This document shows, piece after piece, positions 1-7,988 of a DNA stretch of 7,988 bases (position 1 is the first letter of the stretch; each line of letters starts with the position of its first letter). The stretch covers positions 1 through 7,988 of the forward strand of contig CAZIXB010000068.1 of assembly GCA_964543205.1 (NCBI GenBank), read 5' to 3'. The stretch comes from CAYSRM01 sp964543205. GTDB taxonomy: Bacteria > Verrucomicrobiota > Kiritimatiellia > UBA8416 > CAYSRM01. The position numbers and the translations under genes were made by a program. The notes beneath the pieces were generated by a model. That model made no database searches. It was not told the origin of the DNA and saw only the letters and a program-made list of their open reading frames with translations.

Positions 1-121
1 CAAATTGATAAAACGCCGGAGCAGCCGTATAGACATACTGCAATCTGGCGTTTTTTGTCAATTCGTGCCGTCACAGTGGCGCTATCCGCGCTCGCAGCAG
101 GAATTCTGTGAGATATGCGGG
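1..121. repeat. Structured intergenic repeat, copy 1
   Basis: First of two related units; it aligns with 154-272. The blocks 11-39 and 82-121 are identical in copy 2, at offsets of 153 and 151 because copy 2 lacks 2 bases in the middle. The unit has two structural modules. Bases 3-17 pair with 47-63 as a long imperfect stem (AATTGA with TCAATT, a T-G wobble, AAAA with TTTT, CGCC with GGCG). Inside it is a small hairpin GTAT/ATAC (27-30 with 35-38). A second small hairpin is GCC/GGC (67-69 with 78-80). No coding potential is convincing. The copy begins at the window edge, so its true left end is unknown. The strand of action cannot be told, as the stem is nearly symmetrical. Function unknown. 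Confidence 0.85.
3..63. terminator. Possible bidirectional terminator hairpin in repeat copy 1
   Basis: The outer stem of copy 1 ends in GGCG followed by six T residues (47-56) on the plus strand. On the minus strand the matching arm gives GGCG followed by TTTTATC. This is a rough Rho-independent layout. It lies in the direction in which the minus-strand operon is read, about 260 bases past its last stop codon. The T run is part of the stem rather than after it, the loop is long, and copy 2 lacks a clean T run, so termination is only one possible role. Confidence 0.25.
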
Positions 122-153
122 TTAGAGCGTGTAAGGCTCTGCTGCGTGGGGCG

Positions 154-272
154 CCAATTGGTGAAACGCCGGAGCAGCCGTATAGACATACTACAATCTG
201 TCGGTTTGCCAATTCGTGGCCTCGCATTGGCTCTATCCGCGCTCGCAGCAGGAATTCTGTGAGATATGCGGG
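154..272. repeat. Structured intergenic repeat, copy 2
   Basis: Second unit of the pair, separated from copy 1 by a 32-bp spacer (122-153) and ending 51 bases from the stop codon of the ATPase gene. The last 40 bases (233-272) are identical to copy 1, and so is 164-192. The differences fall in the stem arms and in the short variable stretch between the two modules. The outer stem is still possible (AATTGG 156-161 with CCAATT 209-214) and the GTAT/ATAC hairpin is kept (180-183 with 188-191). A GCC/GGC hairpin is kept one base out of register (219-221 with 229-231). Readable frames across the two copies simply translate the repeat and are not treated as genes. Confidence 0.85.
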
Positions 273-322
273 CCAGTCTGAACTCTTATCCATGCTCAGG
301 CAGTACGAAACACAGTTCATTC

Positions 323-2041
323 TCAGGTAACCCTTAAAGCTTCTTCTATGGTTGTAATCCCCTCAGCCGCGCAGGCAATACCGCTGTTTCTCAATGTCTG
401 TAGACCCTCTGACACCGCATGTTCCATGATGGCCGAACTGGAGGCCTGCTGTACGACCATTTTCCTGATCTGGTCGTTCACCTCAAGTATCTCAAAGACA
501 GCTTTTCTACCTCGATAACCGGTAAATCTGCAATCCGGACAACCTTCTCCCTTATAAAACCGGCTGTTTTGATCCGTGTCGGGAAGGCTGGCAAGGATTT
601 TCTCTGTAAGAGATGAATCCAGATCGGAGGGAACCTTGCATGAATCGCATATTCTGCGAACGAGGCGCTGGCTCACAACGCCTTTGAGCCCGGACGATAT
701 CAGGTAAGGTTCTACTCCGATGTCTGAAAGCCTTGTGACTGCGCTTGCTGAATCATTTGTATGGAGAGTGCTGAAAACAAGGTGTCCGGTCAGAGCAGAA
801 CTCACAGCAATCTCAGCGGTCTCGTAGTCTCTTATCTCGCCGATGAGCACAATATCTGGATCATGTCTGAGCGTAGAACGCAGCCCGGAGCCGAAGGTAA
901 AACCTATTGCCGGATTGACCTGCAACTGCATTACACCCCTGATGTCGTATTCAACAGGATCTTCCAGCGTTATTATCTTGCGTTCGTCTGTATTGAGACT
1001 TGCCAGGGTAGCATAGAGAGACGTTGTCTTCCCGCTGCCCGTGGGGCCGGTAAAAAGAATTACCCCGTGAGGATTGCGGATGAGTTTGTCCAGGGTTTGC
1101 CGCTGTTCTTCAAGCAGACCGAGCTGTTCAAAAGCCAGGAACTTGCCTTCTCTTTTAAGGATTCTAAGGTTAACGGCTTCGCCGTGCGAAGAAGGAAGGA
1201 CTGAGACCCGCAAGTCAATACTTTTGCCGTCAGCCGTTGTGGAAAATCTTCCGTCCTGGGGAAGCCGCTTCTCGGCAATGTTTAATTGCGCCATTACCTT
1301 TATAGCCGATACCACGGCCTTCAGGCAATGTTGCGCCCCTTCGGGCAGCGTCACTCGAGAGAGCACTCCGTCAATACGATAACGCAGATTCAAGCCCGAT
1401 ACATCTGGCTCAAAATGTATGTCGGTTGCGTTGGCATCCACAGCATCTTCGATTATGCTCTGAACAAAAGCTGTAATGTGGGTAGTTTCATGTTCCGAAC
1501 CGGATGCGCTCTGGATATCGGCTTTTTCATGATTCATCTGGACAAAAGTCTCTATGCCTACGCCATAGAAGTATTTAATGCACTGGTTAAGATCGTGGCG
1601 AGCGCATAAAACCCATTCAACCGGGAACCCAAGGACAAGGCGGAGCTGGTCCGCAGTGGTGGAATCAAAAATGCGATCAGATGCCAAAATCAGTTTTTCG
1701 TTTTCCACGCCCAGCGGCATGACGTTATAACTGACTGCGACTCTGGCATTGACGTAACGGATTGACTCAACATCTATCTCGGTGTAAAGCAGCTTTCTGA
1801 AAGGGATCCCGGAAAATTCAGACAGGACCTCGAGAAGTATGTTTTCAGAAACAATTCCTTCATTCAAAAGGATATCATAAAGGGATTCATCGGTCCACTT
1901 AGCCCTTTGACGCGCCTCGTCCATCTGCTGGCTGGAAACATATCCTCGATCGGTAAGAACCGGCGCGAATTGCTCAACAACTTCACTGTCCAGGCCGGAA
2001 TTCATTGACATGTTTGCGCTTGTGTTTGTGTTCTTTTTCAT
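323..2041 (-). CDS. pilB: GspE/PilB-type secretion/pilus assembly ATPase
   Basis: A 572-residue hexameric motor ATPase that would power pilus or pseudopilus assembly from the cytoplasmic face of the inner membrane. Residues about 20-165 form the N-terminal GspE/MshE-type region (helical, with a FSGIPF segment near 76-81). A linker of about 170-187 precedes the N2 domain, with the ATDIHFEP motif at 205-212 and YRIDG at 221-225. Walker A is GPTGSGKTT (332-340), the Asp box is ITLEDPVEY (357-365), Walker B is DPDIVLIGEIRD (394-405) and the His box is around LTGHLVFSTLHTND (417-430). A zinc-binding tetracysteine is seen as CDSC (465-468) and CPDC (501-504), as in GspE and PilB and unlike PilT. 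All catalytic motifs are intact and the length is normal. The start overlaps the stop of the upstream gene as ATGA, with no clear Shine-Dalgarno, so translation is probably coupled. It is the last gene of the operon. The symbol follows the PilM context; GspE would fit as well. Confidence 0.95.
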   Translation of the reverse strand: MKKNTNTSANMSMNSGLDSEVVEQFAPVLTDRGYVSSQQMDEARQRAKWTDESLYDILLNEGIVSENILLEVLSEFSGIPFRKLLYTEIDVESIRYVNARVAVSYNVMPLGVENEKLILASDRIFDSTTADQLRLVLGFPVEWVLCARHDLNQCIKYFYGVGIETFVQMNHEKADIQSASGSEHETTHITAFVQSIIEDAVDANATDIHFEPDVSGLNLRYRIDGVLSRVTLPEGAQHCLKAVVSAIKVMAQLNIAEKRLPQDGRFSTTADGKSIDLRVSVLPSSHGEAVNLRILKREGKFLAFEQLGLLEEQRQTLDKLIRNPHGVILFTGPTGSGKTTSLYATLASLNTDERKIITLEDPVEYDIRGVMQLQVNPAIGFTFGSGLRSTLRHDPDIVLIGEIRDYETAEIAVSSALTGHLVFSTLHTNDSASAVTRLSDIGVEPYLISSGLKGVVSQRLVRRICDSCKVPSDLDSSLTEKILASLPDTDQNSRFYKGEGCPDCRFTGYRGRKAVFEILEVNDQIRKMVVQQASSSAIMEHAVSEGLQTLRNSGIACAAEGITTIEEALRVT

Positions 2042-2655
2042 TTTTCACGGGGAATTCTATAACTGATAGTTTTTTTCTGCCCTGCCTCAATTACAGCGTT
2101 TGTCCCGTTTGGAAGCGTAACTTGAAGCCGTGACGGGGTAAAACTTTGCACTATGATATCCTTTGCAATTGTCTGCTGAGGAGTTGCGTGTGTTACCTCG
2201 CCGGAAGGCAATTCAAGAATGGCCACATTCCTGCTGTCTGTCCCGGTCAAAAGCCCCCTGTATGCCAGGGTTATTGTCCTGACAATAAAAGGATCCTGCT
2301 CAGGTTCGGGCTGAGGTTTGGGTCTGGGTTTGGGTTGGGGGTTTGTCCTCGCTTTTTGCTTCTCGCGTTGCCTCTCTCTTTCGGCTTTCTGATGCTCCCT
2401 GGCAAGGTTGGAAAGAAAGACGGAAGAAAATGGATTGTCAGCGACTTCTACGGCTGGTTGCCATTCAATTCTTGCGCTGAATTTACGACGAGTTGGCTTA
2501 TGGATGTTATTATACGGGCCCACAACCTGATATGTTTCGGCAGGCAGCCGGCTGTCCGGCAAACCAACCTTCCAATATACAAGCAACAAACCCAGGACTG
2601 CTAGAAGCATTACTGTCCCGGCATTGACTCCTGCAAAATAGCGCCACAGCTTCAT
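2038..2655 (-). CDS. PilP/GspC-like inner-membrane alignment protein
   Basis: A 205-residue bitopic protein whose architecture fits PilP/GspC, the piece that links the inner-membrane complex to the secretin. It has a short cytoplasmic N-terminus, one membrane segment (about 11-29) and an extracytoplasmic part. That part contains a DNPF motif (73-76, like the DPF-type motif of PilP/GspC proteins), a charged helix rich in K, E, R and Q (about 84-103) and a Pro/Lys/Glu linker (105-119). A compact beta-rich domain (about 121-200) follows, with the pattern YRGLLTG...VAILELPSGE...LQVTLPNG, typical of GspC homology-region or PilP folds. Such a linker would span the periplasm. The gene starts 1 base after the stop of the PilO-like gene, with an AAAGG about 9 bases before the ATG, and overlaps the ATPase gene by 4 bases. 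Sequence similarity to the family is weak, so the role rests on architecture and position. Confidence 0.65.
   Translation of the reverse strand: MKLWRYFAGVNAGTVMLLAVLGLLLVYWKVGLPDSRLPAETYQVVGPYNNIHKPTRRKFSARIEWQPAVEVADNPFSSVFLSNLAREHQKAERERQREKQKARTNPQPKPRPKPQPEPEQDPFIVRTITLAYRGLLTGTDSRNVAILELPSGEVTHATPQQTIAKDIIVQSFTPSRLQVTLPNGTNAVIEAGQKKTISYRIPREK
2314..2341 (+). other. G-rich stretch with a G-quadruplex motif
   Basis: The plus strand (template strand of the PilP/GspC-like gene) has four G runs with 2-3-base loops at 2320-2322, 2326-2328, 2332-2334 and 2337-2341, plus an extra GGG at 2308-2310. This meets the usual G3 N1-7 pattern. It encodes the Pro-Lys/Arg-Pro linker with mostly CCC codons on the other strand, so codon choice may be the whole explanation. 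Confidence 0.5.
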
Positions 2656-2656
2656 T

Positions 2657-3493
2657 TCAGTCAGCCTTTTTCATCACGGGTTTCGGAAGAACAAGAAAAT
2701 TTACCGGGTCAACGCCCAGATGTTCTGCTGCAATAATTGCGTCAACATGGAGCGGTTGTGAAGGATGCCTCGTCTGTTTTTCAATGTTGATCGCCCGAAA
2801 TGCCAGAAAGTTTTCATTGGACAGCGAATGGTCGATCAGTCTTGCCAGATCAGCAAAATCAATTTCAAATGAAACTGCAAGCGGCAATTCATAGGCTGAG
2901 CCAGAAGAGGCGTCATTGTTGTAATGCTTTTGTGGCCCAAGCGCTTTAACATGGTGTATGTTGACTGCATTATGCCTCATTATGGTAGAAAGAATTTTCA
3001 TGATGGAAGCAAGCTGCCACATCTTGAGGGAAGCATTTCCGTCCTGTGAAACACTTTCCTCAAGGGAGAGCGGCTGCGGCAATCCTGTTTCCGCGGCAAT
3101 CGCACCGGCAAGTAGTTTTTCCTGCGCTTCGTATAATGCCACCTTGAAGTCGATACGGTTGTTGGATGCGCCCGGCTCCATCTTGTCCAGAAAAGAACCT
3201 TTTTTGAATGTGTCAGCTCTGAAACGGACAATTTCCCACCTGTGTTCAAGCGACTCGATTTGTTGTTTTGTCTTCTGTAGAAGGGCGCCTGTTGGAAGCG
3301 ATCTTCTGTTCTTGAGACTTGCGATGCGGTCGGAAAGTCCATCTATATCTGAACGAAGGTTTTCAGCCCGCCGCTTTGCCGGCAGGAGCAAAACGAAAAT
3401 CAACGCCAACGCGGCAATCGCATTTATGAGCAGAACAACCAGTGTTTTCCGCCGCTCTGACATCAGGTGATATGTTTGAAGATTATGATTCAT
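2657..3493 (-). CDS. PilO/GspM-like membrane protein (Amuc_1100-like by context)
   Basis: A 278-residue bitopic protein. A short cytoplasmic N-terminus with basic residues (ERRK, 13-16) is followed by one membrane segment (about 18-37). A long coiled-coil region comes next (about 40-95, with LRSDIDGLSDRIASLKNRR and QIESLEHRW). The extracytoplasmic C-terminal half has helices around 113-134 and 157-175 and beta/alpha elements around 178-255, compatible with the ferredoxin-like folds of PilO and GspM. The family role is to pair with PilN/GspL in the periplasmic ring that connects the motor to the secretin. In Akkermansia the comparable position next to pilM and a secretin is held by Amuc_1100, a PilO-like protein; equivalence here is inferred from neighbours and architecture, not from an alignment. 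The ATG overlaps the stop of the PilM-like gene (ATGA). No Shine-Dalgarno precedes it or the alternative Met at residue 11, so coupled translation is likely. The C-terminus (KPVMKKAD) is basic. Confidence 0.65.
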   Translation of the reverse strand: MNHNLQTYHLMSERRKTLVVLLINAIAALALIFVLLLPAKRRAENLRSDIDGLSDRIASLKNRRSLPTGALLQKTKQQIESLEHRWEIVRFRADTFKKGSFLDKMEPGASNNRIDFKVALYEAQEKLLAGAIAAETGLPQPLSLEESVSQDGNASLKMWQLASIMKILSTIMRHNAVNIHHVKALGPQKHYNNDASSGSAYELPLAVSFEIDFADLARLIDHSLSNENFLAFRAINIEKQTRHPSQPLHVDAIIAAEHLGVDPVNFLVLPKPVMKKAD

Positions 3494-5028
3494 GGCGTTG
3501 GCAGCGTGATTTCAAGAGCAAAGAAAGTGCCGTCAATATCCTCCCACGGCTTATGCCGGTCCGGGTTCCGGCTCAGTCTCTCCTCGGTCAGCAGATCGGT
3601 ATCAAGTATGCCCGCATGGGTTCGCAACTTTTCAATCATCTGTCGAACTGATGACATGTTTGGGGCAGGAGTGTATCCTTCCACAATAAAACTTCGAAAT
3701 CCCATTTGTGGATTGTAACCTGGCCGCGATGTCTCATCCTCGGATTCTGCAAAGTAAAAACCGGAGTCGGTAATCCTTGTAACCCAGTCGTATTGGGATT
3801 TTGCTTCAGCCAGGGCCTGCATAACAACCCGGCTTATCCTGGCATTGTGAACTGCGGCGGCAAAGGGAGCTATTCTCTTTCTCAATTCCCTTACTTCCGT
3901 GCGGGCGACTTTCAACTGCGAATGTGTTGAACGAAGAGCTGCAAGTTGAGTTTGCCCGGTCGTTCGGAGATTCTCCAGGTTTTCGGCTTCCATGTGAAGG
4001 ACCACTCCGGAAAATGCAATTGCAAGATTCAGCGCCGCGCCGGCTATAACCCAGGATGGCCTTTGCCTGCGGAGGGCCAGTCTTTCCTTCATCGGGTCAG
4101 GTTGAAGGCTCAATTTCAAGCGGCCTTTTCCTGCTGCTATAAGCGCGCAGCCCAAAGCTGTTGCGAGCCGGTCGCCTTCGTTCAATGCATGCCTGGGCGC
4201 CAGTTGACTGTAATTAGAAACTTTTATTCCTGTGGAGTCGGCAAGTTTTCCGGCAAGGCCGGGGACAAGCGCGCACCCTCCGCTCAAAATTATGTGATCC
4301 GGCTTGATTGCGGATTCAGGAAGCTGGCTTTCAATCTCGTTGATTGTCGTCGATACAGTATTAAGCCACTTGCCGCAATCAGCGGCGCTCTGATTGTTTT
4401 CGACTGCTGAACTAGTTGAACCTATGCCAAGTGAAATATGTTTTGTGTATAAGACTGTTGTGCCTTTGATCGCGAGGACAGTAGTGTGTGAGGATCCGGC
4501 CTGAACATTGATGAAGCGCCTGCGAACGGGAAAAGGAAGTCGAAGCATCGCGTTGAGGCAGGCAAGGCTTTCCGGAACTGCGTCTATGGCGTCAAGGCCG
4601 GATGCTGATGCCTGCTGAATGGTTCCGTCAACCAGTTCACTTCGTCCAAGCGCCAGCAAGGCATATCTTTTGCCATAGACTTTCTGCTGGATACTGTACG
4701 ATGTAATGGGGTGGCGCTGTGCCAGTTCCTCGAACTGGGCAAGTTCAAGCTGCACTATTCTATTGATGGACCGCGGATCCTCGTCCCCGACCGATAAGGA
4801 TCTTACTATCACATTATTGTCCGGTAAGGAAACAGCGCAAGGAATGCCGTTCCATCCTTTTTTGCTGACGAAAGATCGCAGCATTTTCTGCCGTTGAGAG
4901 GGAAGGGCGGGCAGTTTTGCCCAGTCGCAGTCCACCACTCGGACAATACCGGCGCAACGTTTCACTCTTACGCCTTTAACAGAATGAGAGCCGACATCCA
5001 GGCCAACTGCATCGCGATACAGGTGCAT
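3490..5028 (-). CDS. pilM: PilM-like actin-fold protein fused to a PilN-type membrane and extracytoplasmic region
   Basis: A 512-residue protein, much longer than the usual PilM of about 350 residues. Residues 1-300 are an actin/FtsA-like ATPase fold. The phosphate-1 loop is GLDVGSHSVKG (9-19), a phosphate-2-like strand is at FINVQAGSSHTTVLAI (172-187), and the adenosine-type motif is HIILSGGCALVPG (245-257). The run DRLATALGCAL (286-296) closes the domain. Then come a basic stretch (314-323), one membrane segment (about 325-345), a coiled coil (about 348-386) and a C-terminal domain (about 395-512) with an alpha/beta pattern like PilN or the periplasmic part of GspL. PilM normally binds the cytoplasmic tail of PilN, so fusion gives one chain doing both jobs, as in GspL. 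The phosphate-2 Asp common in PilM (VDIG type) appears to be Gln176. The start is supported by GGGAGG six bases upstream; the gene follows the secretin by 3 bases. Confidence 0.85.
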   Translation of the reverse strand: MHLYRDAVGLDVGSHSVKGVRVKRCAGIVRVVDCDWAKLPALPSQRQKMLRSFVSKKGWNGIPCAVSLPDNNVIVRSLSVGDEDPRSINRIVQLELAQFEELAQRHPITSYSIQQKVYGKRYALLALGRSELVDGTIQQASASGLDAIDAVPESLACLNAMLRLPFPVRRRFINVQAGSSHTTVLAIKGTTVLYTKHISLGIGSTSSAVENNQSAADCGKWLNTVSTTINEIESQLPESAIKPDHIILSGGCALVPGLAGKLADSTGIKVSNYSQLAPRHALNEGDRLATALGCALIAAGKGRLKLSLQPDPMKERLALRRQRPSWVIAGAALNLAIAFSGVVLHMEAENLENLRTTGQTQLAALRSTHSQLKVARTEVRELRKRIAPFAAAVHNARISRVVMQALAEAKSQYDWVTRITDSGFYFAESEDETSRPGYNPQMGFRSFIVEGYTPAPNMSSVRQMIEKLRTHAGILDTDLLTEERLSRNPDRHKPWEDIDGTFFALEITLPTP

Positions 5029-5031
5029 GCG

Positions 5032-6993
5032 CTACCTCCCTGCGTCAGCAGAGGCTCCATCCGATGAAGACCCTGGATTGTCCGTTGTTTCATCGGCTAT
5101 AATCGATTCCCCGCGGTTTGATAATACTGTTGCAGTAACGAAAATCAGCAGGTTTTTCCGCATCTCAGTCACATCTGATCGTTTAAACAGGTTTCCAAGC
5201 AAAGGTATCGAACTGAGAATGGGAACAGAGTGTTCGGTATCCTGTTCCACGGTCTCGATTAGACCACCCATTACTACGGTCTGTCCGCTTTCAACGTTGA
5301 CTTTTGTCTGGATTTGTCTCCTGGTTATAGTCGGGAGTTTAACTTCAAGTTGCGCGAAAGCGTTTGTGGCTTCCTCCCTGGTATAGAACTGGAAGTTTTC
5401 CAGCTTGCTTATAGTCGGTGTCAGCAACAGACTGATAGTGCGCATGTCTTTTCCAACACTTGGAACAGCGATCAATGTGATGCCCAGCTCGGCAAGTTTA
5501 GGTTTTCCCTTGGGCATCAATGCGCTTGTGCTGTACTTGTTACCATTGTTGTCAAGAAGAGTAAATGCTTTTGCTTCGAACTCCTCGTAATACAACAGAT
5601 CGCTTCCATCCCGGAGTTTGGCCGGATTATTGTTTATTGTTGTCAAGCGCGGCACTGAAAGCGTGCGGCCTTTCCCCGAAATCTCGAGCGCCCTCAGGAT
5701 AGCCCGGAACTCAGGCTCTGTCAGTATCCCCGCAACCGTCAGGTTGAACCCGTGCTCAGTCAGCGCCGGATTCCAAGAACGTTTTTGTCCGAATGCCTCC
5801 CGCGGGTTGCCCGGAAAACCTTCGTCGCCCACAGCGCCGTACGGGGTTTTGGGCGACGTTATAGACGCTCCTTTGGATATCACCATATCGGGAACATTTT
5901 CCCATTTACCGTTCCTCATAATGCCCTTTTCTGAAACCGTGATATCCGAGTCCAGGCGCCAGTCTATGCCAACCTCCCTGAGATCCGAAATAGTGACTTC
6001 TATGAATCGGGCCTCTATAAGGACCTGCGGCGGGTTAACATCAAGAGAGTCAAGGATTCCTTCAACTAATGTAATGTTCTCCGGCGTATTGCGCACAAAT
6101 AATGAATGAGTTGTGCGGTCTAAAAATAATTGTGAACCTTCTACTTTCGGGAGGAATCGATCTATTATATCTTCAAGGTTACTGGCGCCGGCGGGAAGCT
6201 CGGTTGCGTTCCTGGAAAGAATGTCAACAGCCTGTTCTTCCTGGGCGTTCTTATTTTTCCCGTCAAGCCAGTTTGATCCATGATGCTGCAGACCTTTTCT
6301 GAGTTGGAAAATCCTGGTGGCAAGAGGCGCAGCGTTTTTGTTTCCCCGAGCAGTGGCCCATATCACATTTTCGCCAAGATAAAATTTGACATCGAAATTC
6401 CGAGAAACGTAATCAAGCACTTCCTGAACGGGGACATTGTCCAGTTCGATGTCCAAAGACTTTCCTTTTCCAAGACCGCTGTCGGCAATAATATTGATAT
6501 TCTTATCTTCAGCAAGCGCGCCGATTATGGCGGACAAATCGGCCTGTTTAAGATGAATAGACACGTTCTTGGCGAGCACACGCCCTAGCGGGCCCGGTTC
6601 TGTGGCATGAGTGGTTTTGTCCGGAGAAATGAGCTTCTTTAATCCGTAGGACGAGGGCACGTGAGCTTGTTTGAATGTTTCCAGGGCCATTCGCTTCTGG
6701 TCAATGTCAGCCCGGTTAATGTCGTGTTTTGAGGAGAAATCAGCCATGGCGGAGACGAGTTTGTCTCTGAGCTTGCGCATATCCTCTGTGTCGGCATGAG
6801 AGCTTGCGATGCGGGACCATTTAAGCAGCGCCTCGTCGTAACGGCCCTGATCATAGAGGCTGTTGATATGCGTCAAGTCAGCCGGGTCCGGCGCAGGCCG
6901 TACCTTCTGTCCTTCAGCCGGGCAGCAGACAAAAGCCAGGATTAGGGAAAGTCCGATCGACAGGTGTTTCATTCTTGTTTTTTGAGGCAACAT
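5032..6993 (-). CDS. pilQ: PilQ/GspD-family outer-membrane secretin
   Basis: A 653-residue secretin that would form the outer-membrane pore for a pilus or secreted proteins. A signal peptide covers about residues 1-28 (hydrophobic 11-24, likely cut after AEG); no clean lipobox is seen despite Cys23-Cys24. Residues 38-110 are helical and TPR-like (LYDQGRYDEALLKWSRI, 47-62). An N0/STN-type domain follows (about 138-215), then one ring-building N domain (about 224-318, with HSLFVRNTPENITLVEGIL). The secretin core runs from about 320 to 622: QVLIEARFIEV (323-333), the SVPRLTTINNNPAKLRDG block (446-463), SGQTVVMGGLIE (569-580) and the signature SVPILSSIPLLGNLF (589-603). The tail is Ser/Asp/Gly-rich. 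No AMIN domain and no full N1-N2-N3 series are present, so it is neither a textbook PilQ nor GspD; the symbol follows the operon context. The ATG at 6993 is preferred over Met8 because only it has a good ribosome site. It is the first gene of the operon. Confidence 0.93.
   Translation of the reverse strand: MLPQKTRMKHLSIGLSLILAFVCCPAEGQKVRPAPDPADLTHINSLYDQGRYDEALLKWSRIASSHADTEDMRKLRDKLVSAMADFSSKHDINRADIDQKRMALETFKQAHVPSSYGLKKLISPDKTTHATEPGPLGRVLAKNVSIHLKQADLSAIIGALAEDKNINIIADSGLGKGKSLDIELDNVPVQEVLDYVSRNFDVKFYLGENVIWATARGNKNAAPLATRIFQLRKGLQHHGSNWLDGKNKNAQEEQAVDILSRNATELPAGASNLEDIIDRFLPKVEGSQLFLDRTTHSLFVRNTPENITLVEGILDSLDVNPPQVLIEARFIEVTISDLREVGIDWRLDSDITVSEKGIMRNGKWENVPDMVISKGASITSPKTPYGAVGDEGFPGNPREAFGQKRSWNPALTEHGFNLTVAGILTEPEFRAILRALEISGKGRTLSVPRLTTINNNPAKLRDGSDLLYYEEFEAKAFTLLDNNGNKYSTSALMPKGKPKLAELGITLIAVPSVGKDMRTISLLLTPTISKLENFQFYTREEATNAFAQLEVKLPTITRRQIQTKVNVESGQTVVMGGLIETVEQDTEHSVPILSSIPLLGNLFKRSDVTEMRKNLLIFVTATVLSNRGESIIADETTDNPGSSSDGASADAGR
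5035..5040 (-). promoter_or_regulatory. Strong ribosome binding site of the pilM-like gene
   Basis: GGGAGG on the minus strand, six bases before the ATG. These six bases are also the last two sense codons (Gly-Arg) of the secretin gene, directly followed by its TAG stop. The terminating ribosome therefore uncovers or hands over at this site, which fixes the PilM start. Confidence 0.75.
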
Positions 6994-7988
6994 TATTCTT
7001 CCTCTTCAATTAGTCGATTCGTATAATAGGCTTAAATACATGTAACTTATGACAGAGATTTTGTAAACCAAAAAGCTTCAAGCGGTGTCTGATTACAGAT
7101 CATTGAAGATTAATCGTGCGCGCGCGAGCGGTATCGGTAGAAAAGCGGAGACTGAAATGTCATTTATACACAGGGATCAGTATGTGGATTATGTGAGATC
7201 AAAAAACGTGGAGCGTCCCCTTTTTGTCGAGCTGTTCGGACCGCTTGTGGGACTTGACAGGGAGTGGAAGGAACAGGGAGCAACAGATGATGAGATCAAA
7301 CTGAAGGCTTTCGGATTTGACTATGTAAATCTACACAACATAAAAGTTAAAACCGGGCTTGTGTCCACCTTTAAGACACAAATTATTGAAGACACTGACG
7401 AGCACAGGATAGAAATCGATGAATATGGCAGAAAGACGAAGCTGTGCAAAAGCTCCGCATCAATTGCCTTGCCCTTGGATTATCCTGTTAAAAACATGGA
7501 CGACTGGCTGAAGTTCAAACCGTTTTATGAATTCAGCGAAGAAAGGTTCAGCGATGACTGGTTGGAAGCAGCTAAGGCGGCCAGAGAAAACGGCTCTCTG
7601 ATAAAGGTGGGTATTCCTGGAGGCTTTGACGAGCCAAGGCAACTCATGGGCGATGCTCAGCTGTGCATTGGGTTCTATGAACAACCTGAACTCATCCATG
7701 ATATTCTGAAGACGATAGGAGAGACCACTACCCGCATTCTTGATCGTGTAACAAAGGAAATTGTTGTAGATCAACTTTCTGTTCACGAGGACATGGCGGG
7801 TAAGAGCGGTCCGCTTGCAGGACCAGTGCAGGTTGGGGAATTCATAAAACCGTATTACCGCAGAAACTGGGATGTAGTGCGCGACCGGGGCGCTGAGATT
7901 TTTGAGCAGGATTCCGACGGCAACATGAATCCTCTTATTGATGTTTTTCTTGAAAGCGGTTTGAATGCCATGCATCCGTTTGAGCCCG

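Overview
The window holds most of one minus-strand operon for a trans-envelope machine of the type IV pilus / type II secretion family. It also holds the 5' part of a divergent plus-strand gene and, at the left edge, a pair of structured intergenic repeats. The outer-membrane secretin implies a diderm bacterium. The gene set (a secretin, a PilM-like protein with a fused membrane and extracytoplasmic part, a PilO-like protein, a PilP/GspC-like protein and a GspE/PilB ATPase) lies next to a non-haem uroporphyrinogen-decarboxylase-like gene. That combination resembles the Planctomycetes-Verrucomicrobia-Lentisphaerae/Kiritimatiellota group, including the pilus-like locus around Amuc_1098-1102 of Akkermansia. 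The taxonomic placement is an inference from gene content, not a database result.

Layout, left to right. Positions 1-272 carry two copies of a repeat of about 120 bp with a 32-bp spacer; copy 1 starts at the window edge, so an array may continue leftwards. Positions 273-322 hold nothing recognisable. From 323 to 6993 five minus-strand genes are packed with almost no space between them. In transcription order (right to left) they are: secretin (6993-5032), PilM-PilN-type fusion (5028-3490), PilO-like protein (3493-2657), PilP/GspC-like protein (2655-2038) and assembly ATPase (2041-323). Two junctions are 4-base ATGA overlaps, one gap is 1 base and one is 3 bases, so this is clearly one translationally coupled unit. 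Positions 6994-7156 are the divergent regulatory region. From 7157 to the right edge a uroporphyrinogen decarboxylase superfamily gene runs out of the window.

How the parts fit: the ATPase would sit at the cytoplasmic face and power assembly of a pilus or pseudopilus. The PilM-type domain would sit on the cytoplasmic side of the inner membrane. Its own membrane segment and C-terminal part, the PilO-like protein and the PilP/GspC-like protein would form the periplasmic alignment complex reaching the secretin pore in the outer membrane. The polytopic platform protein (GspF/PilC), pilins and prepilin peptidase are not in the window; the operon seems to end at the ATPase, so these must be encoded elsewhere. 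The most unusual signals are the repeat pair, whose copies differ in sequence but keep matching hairpins, and the compact secretin-first operon with its fused PilM/PilN-type protein.
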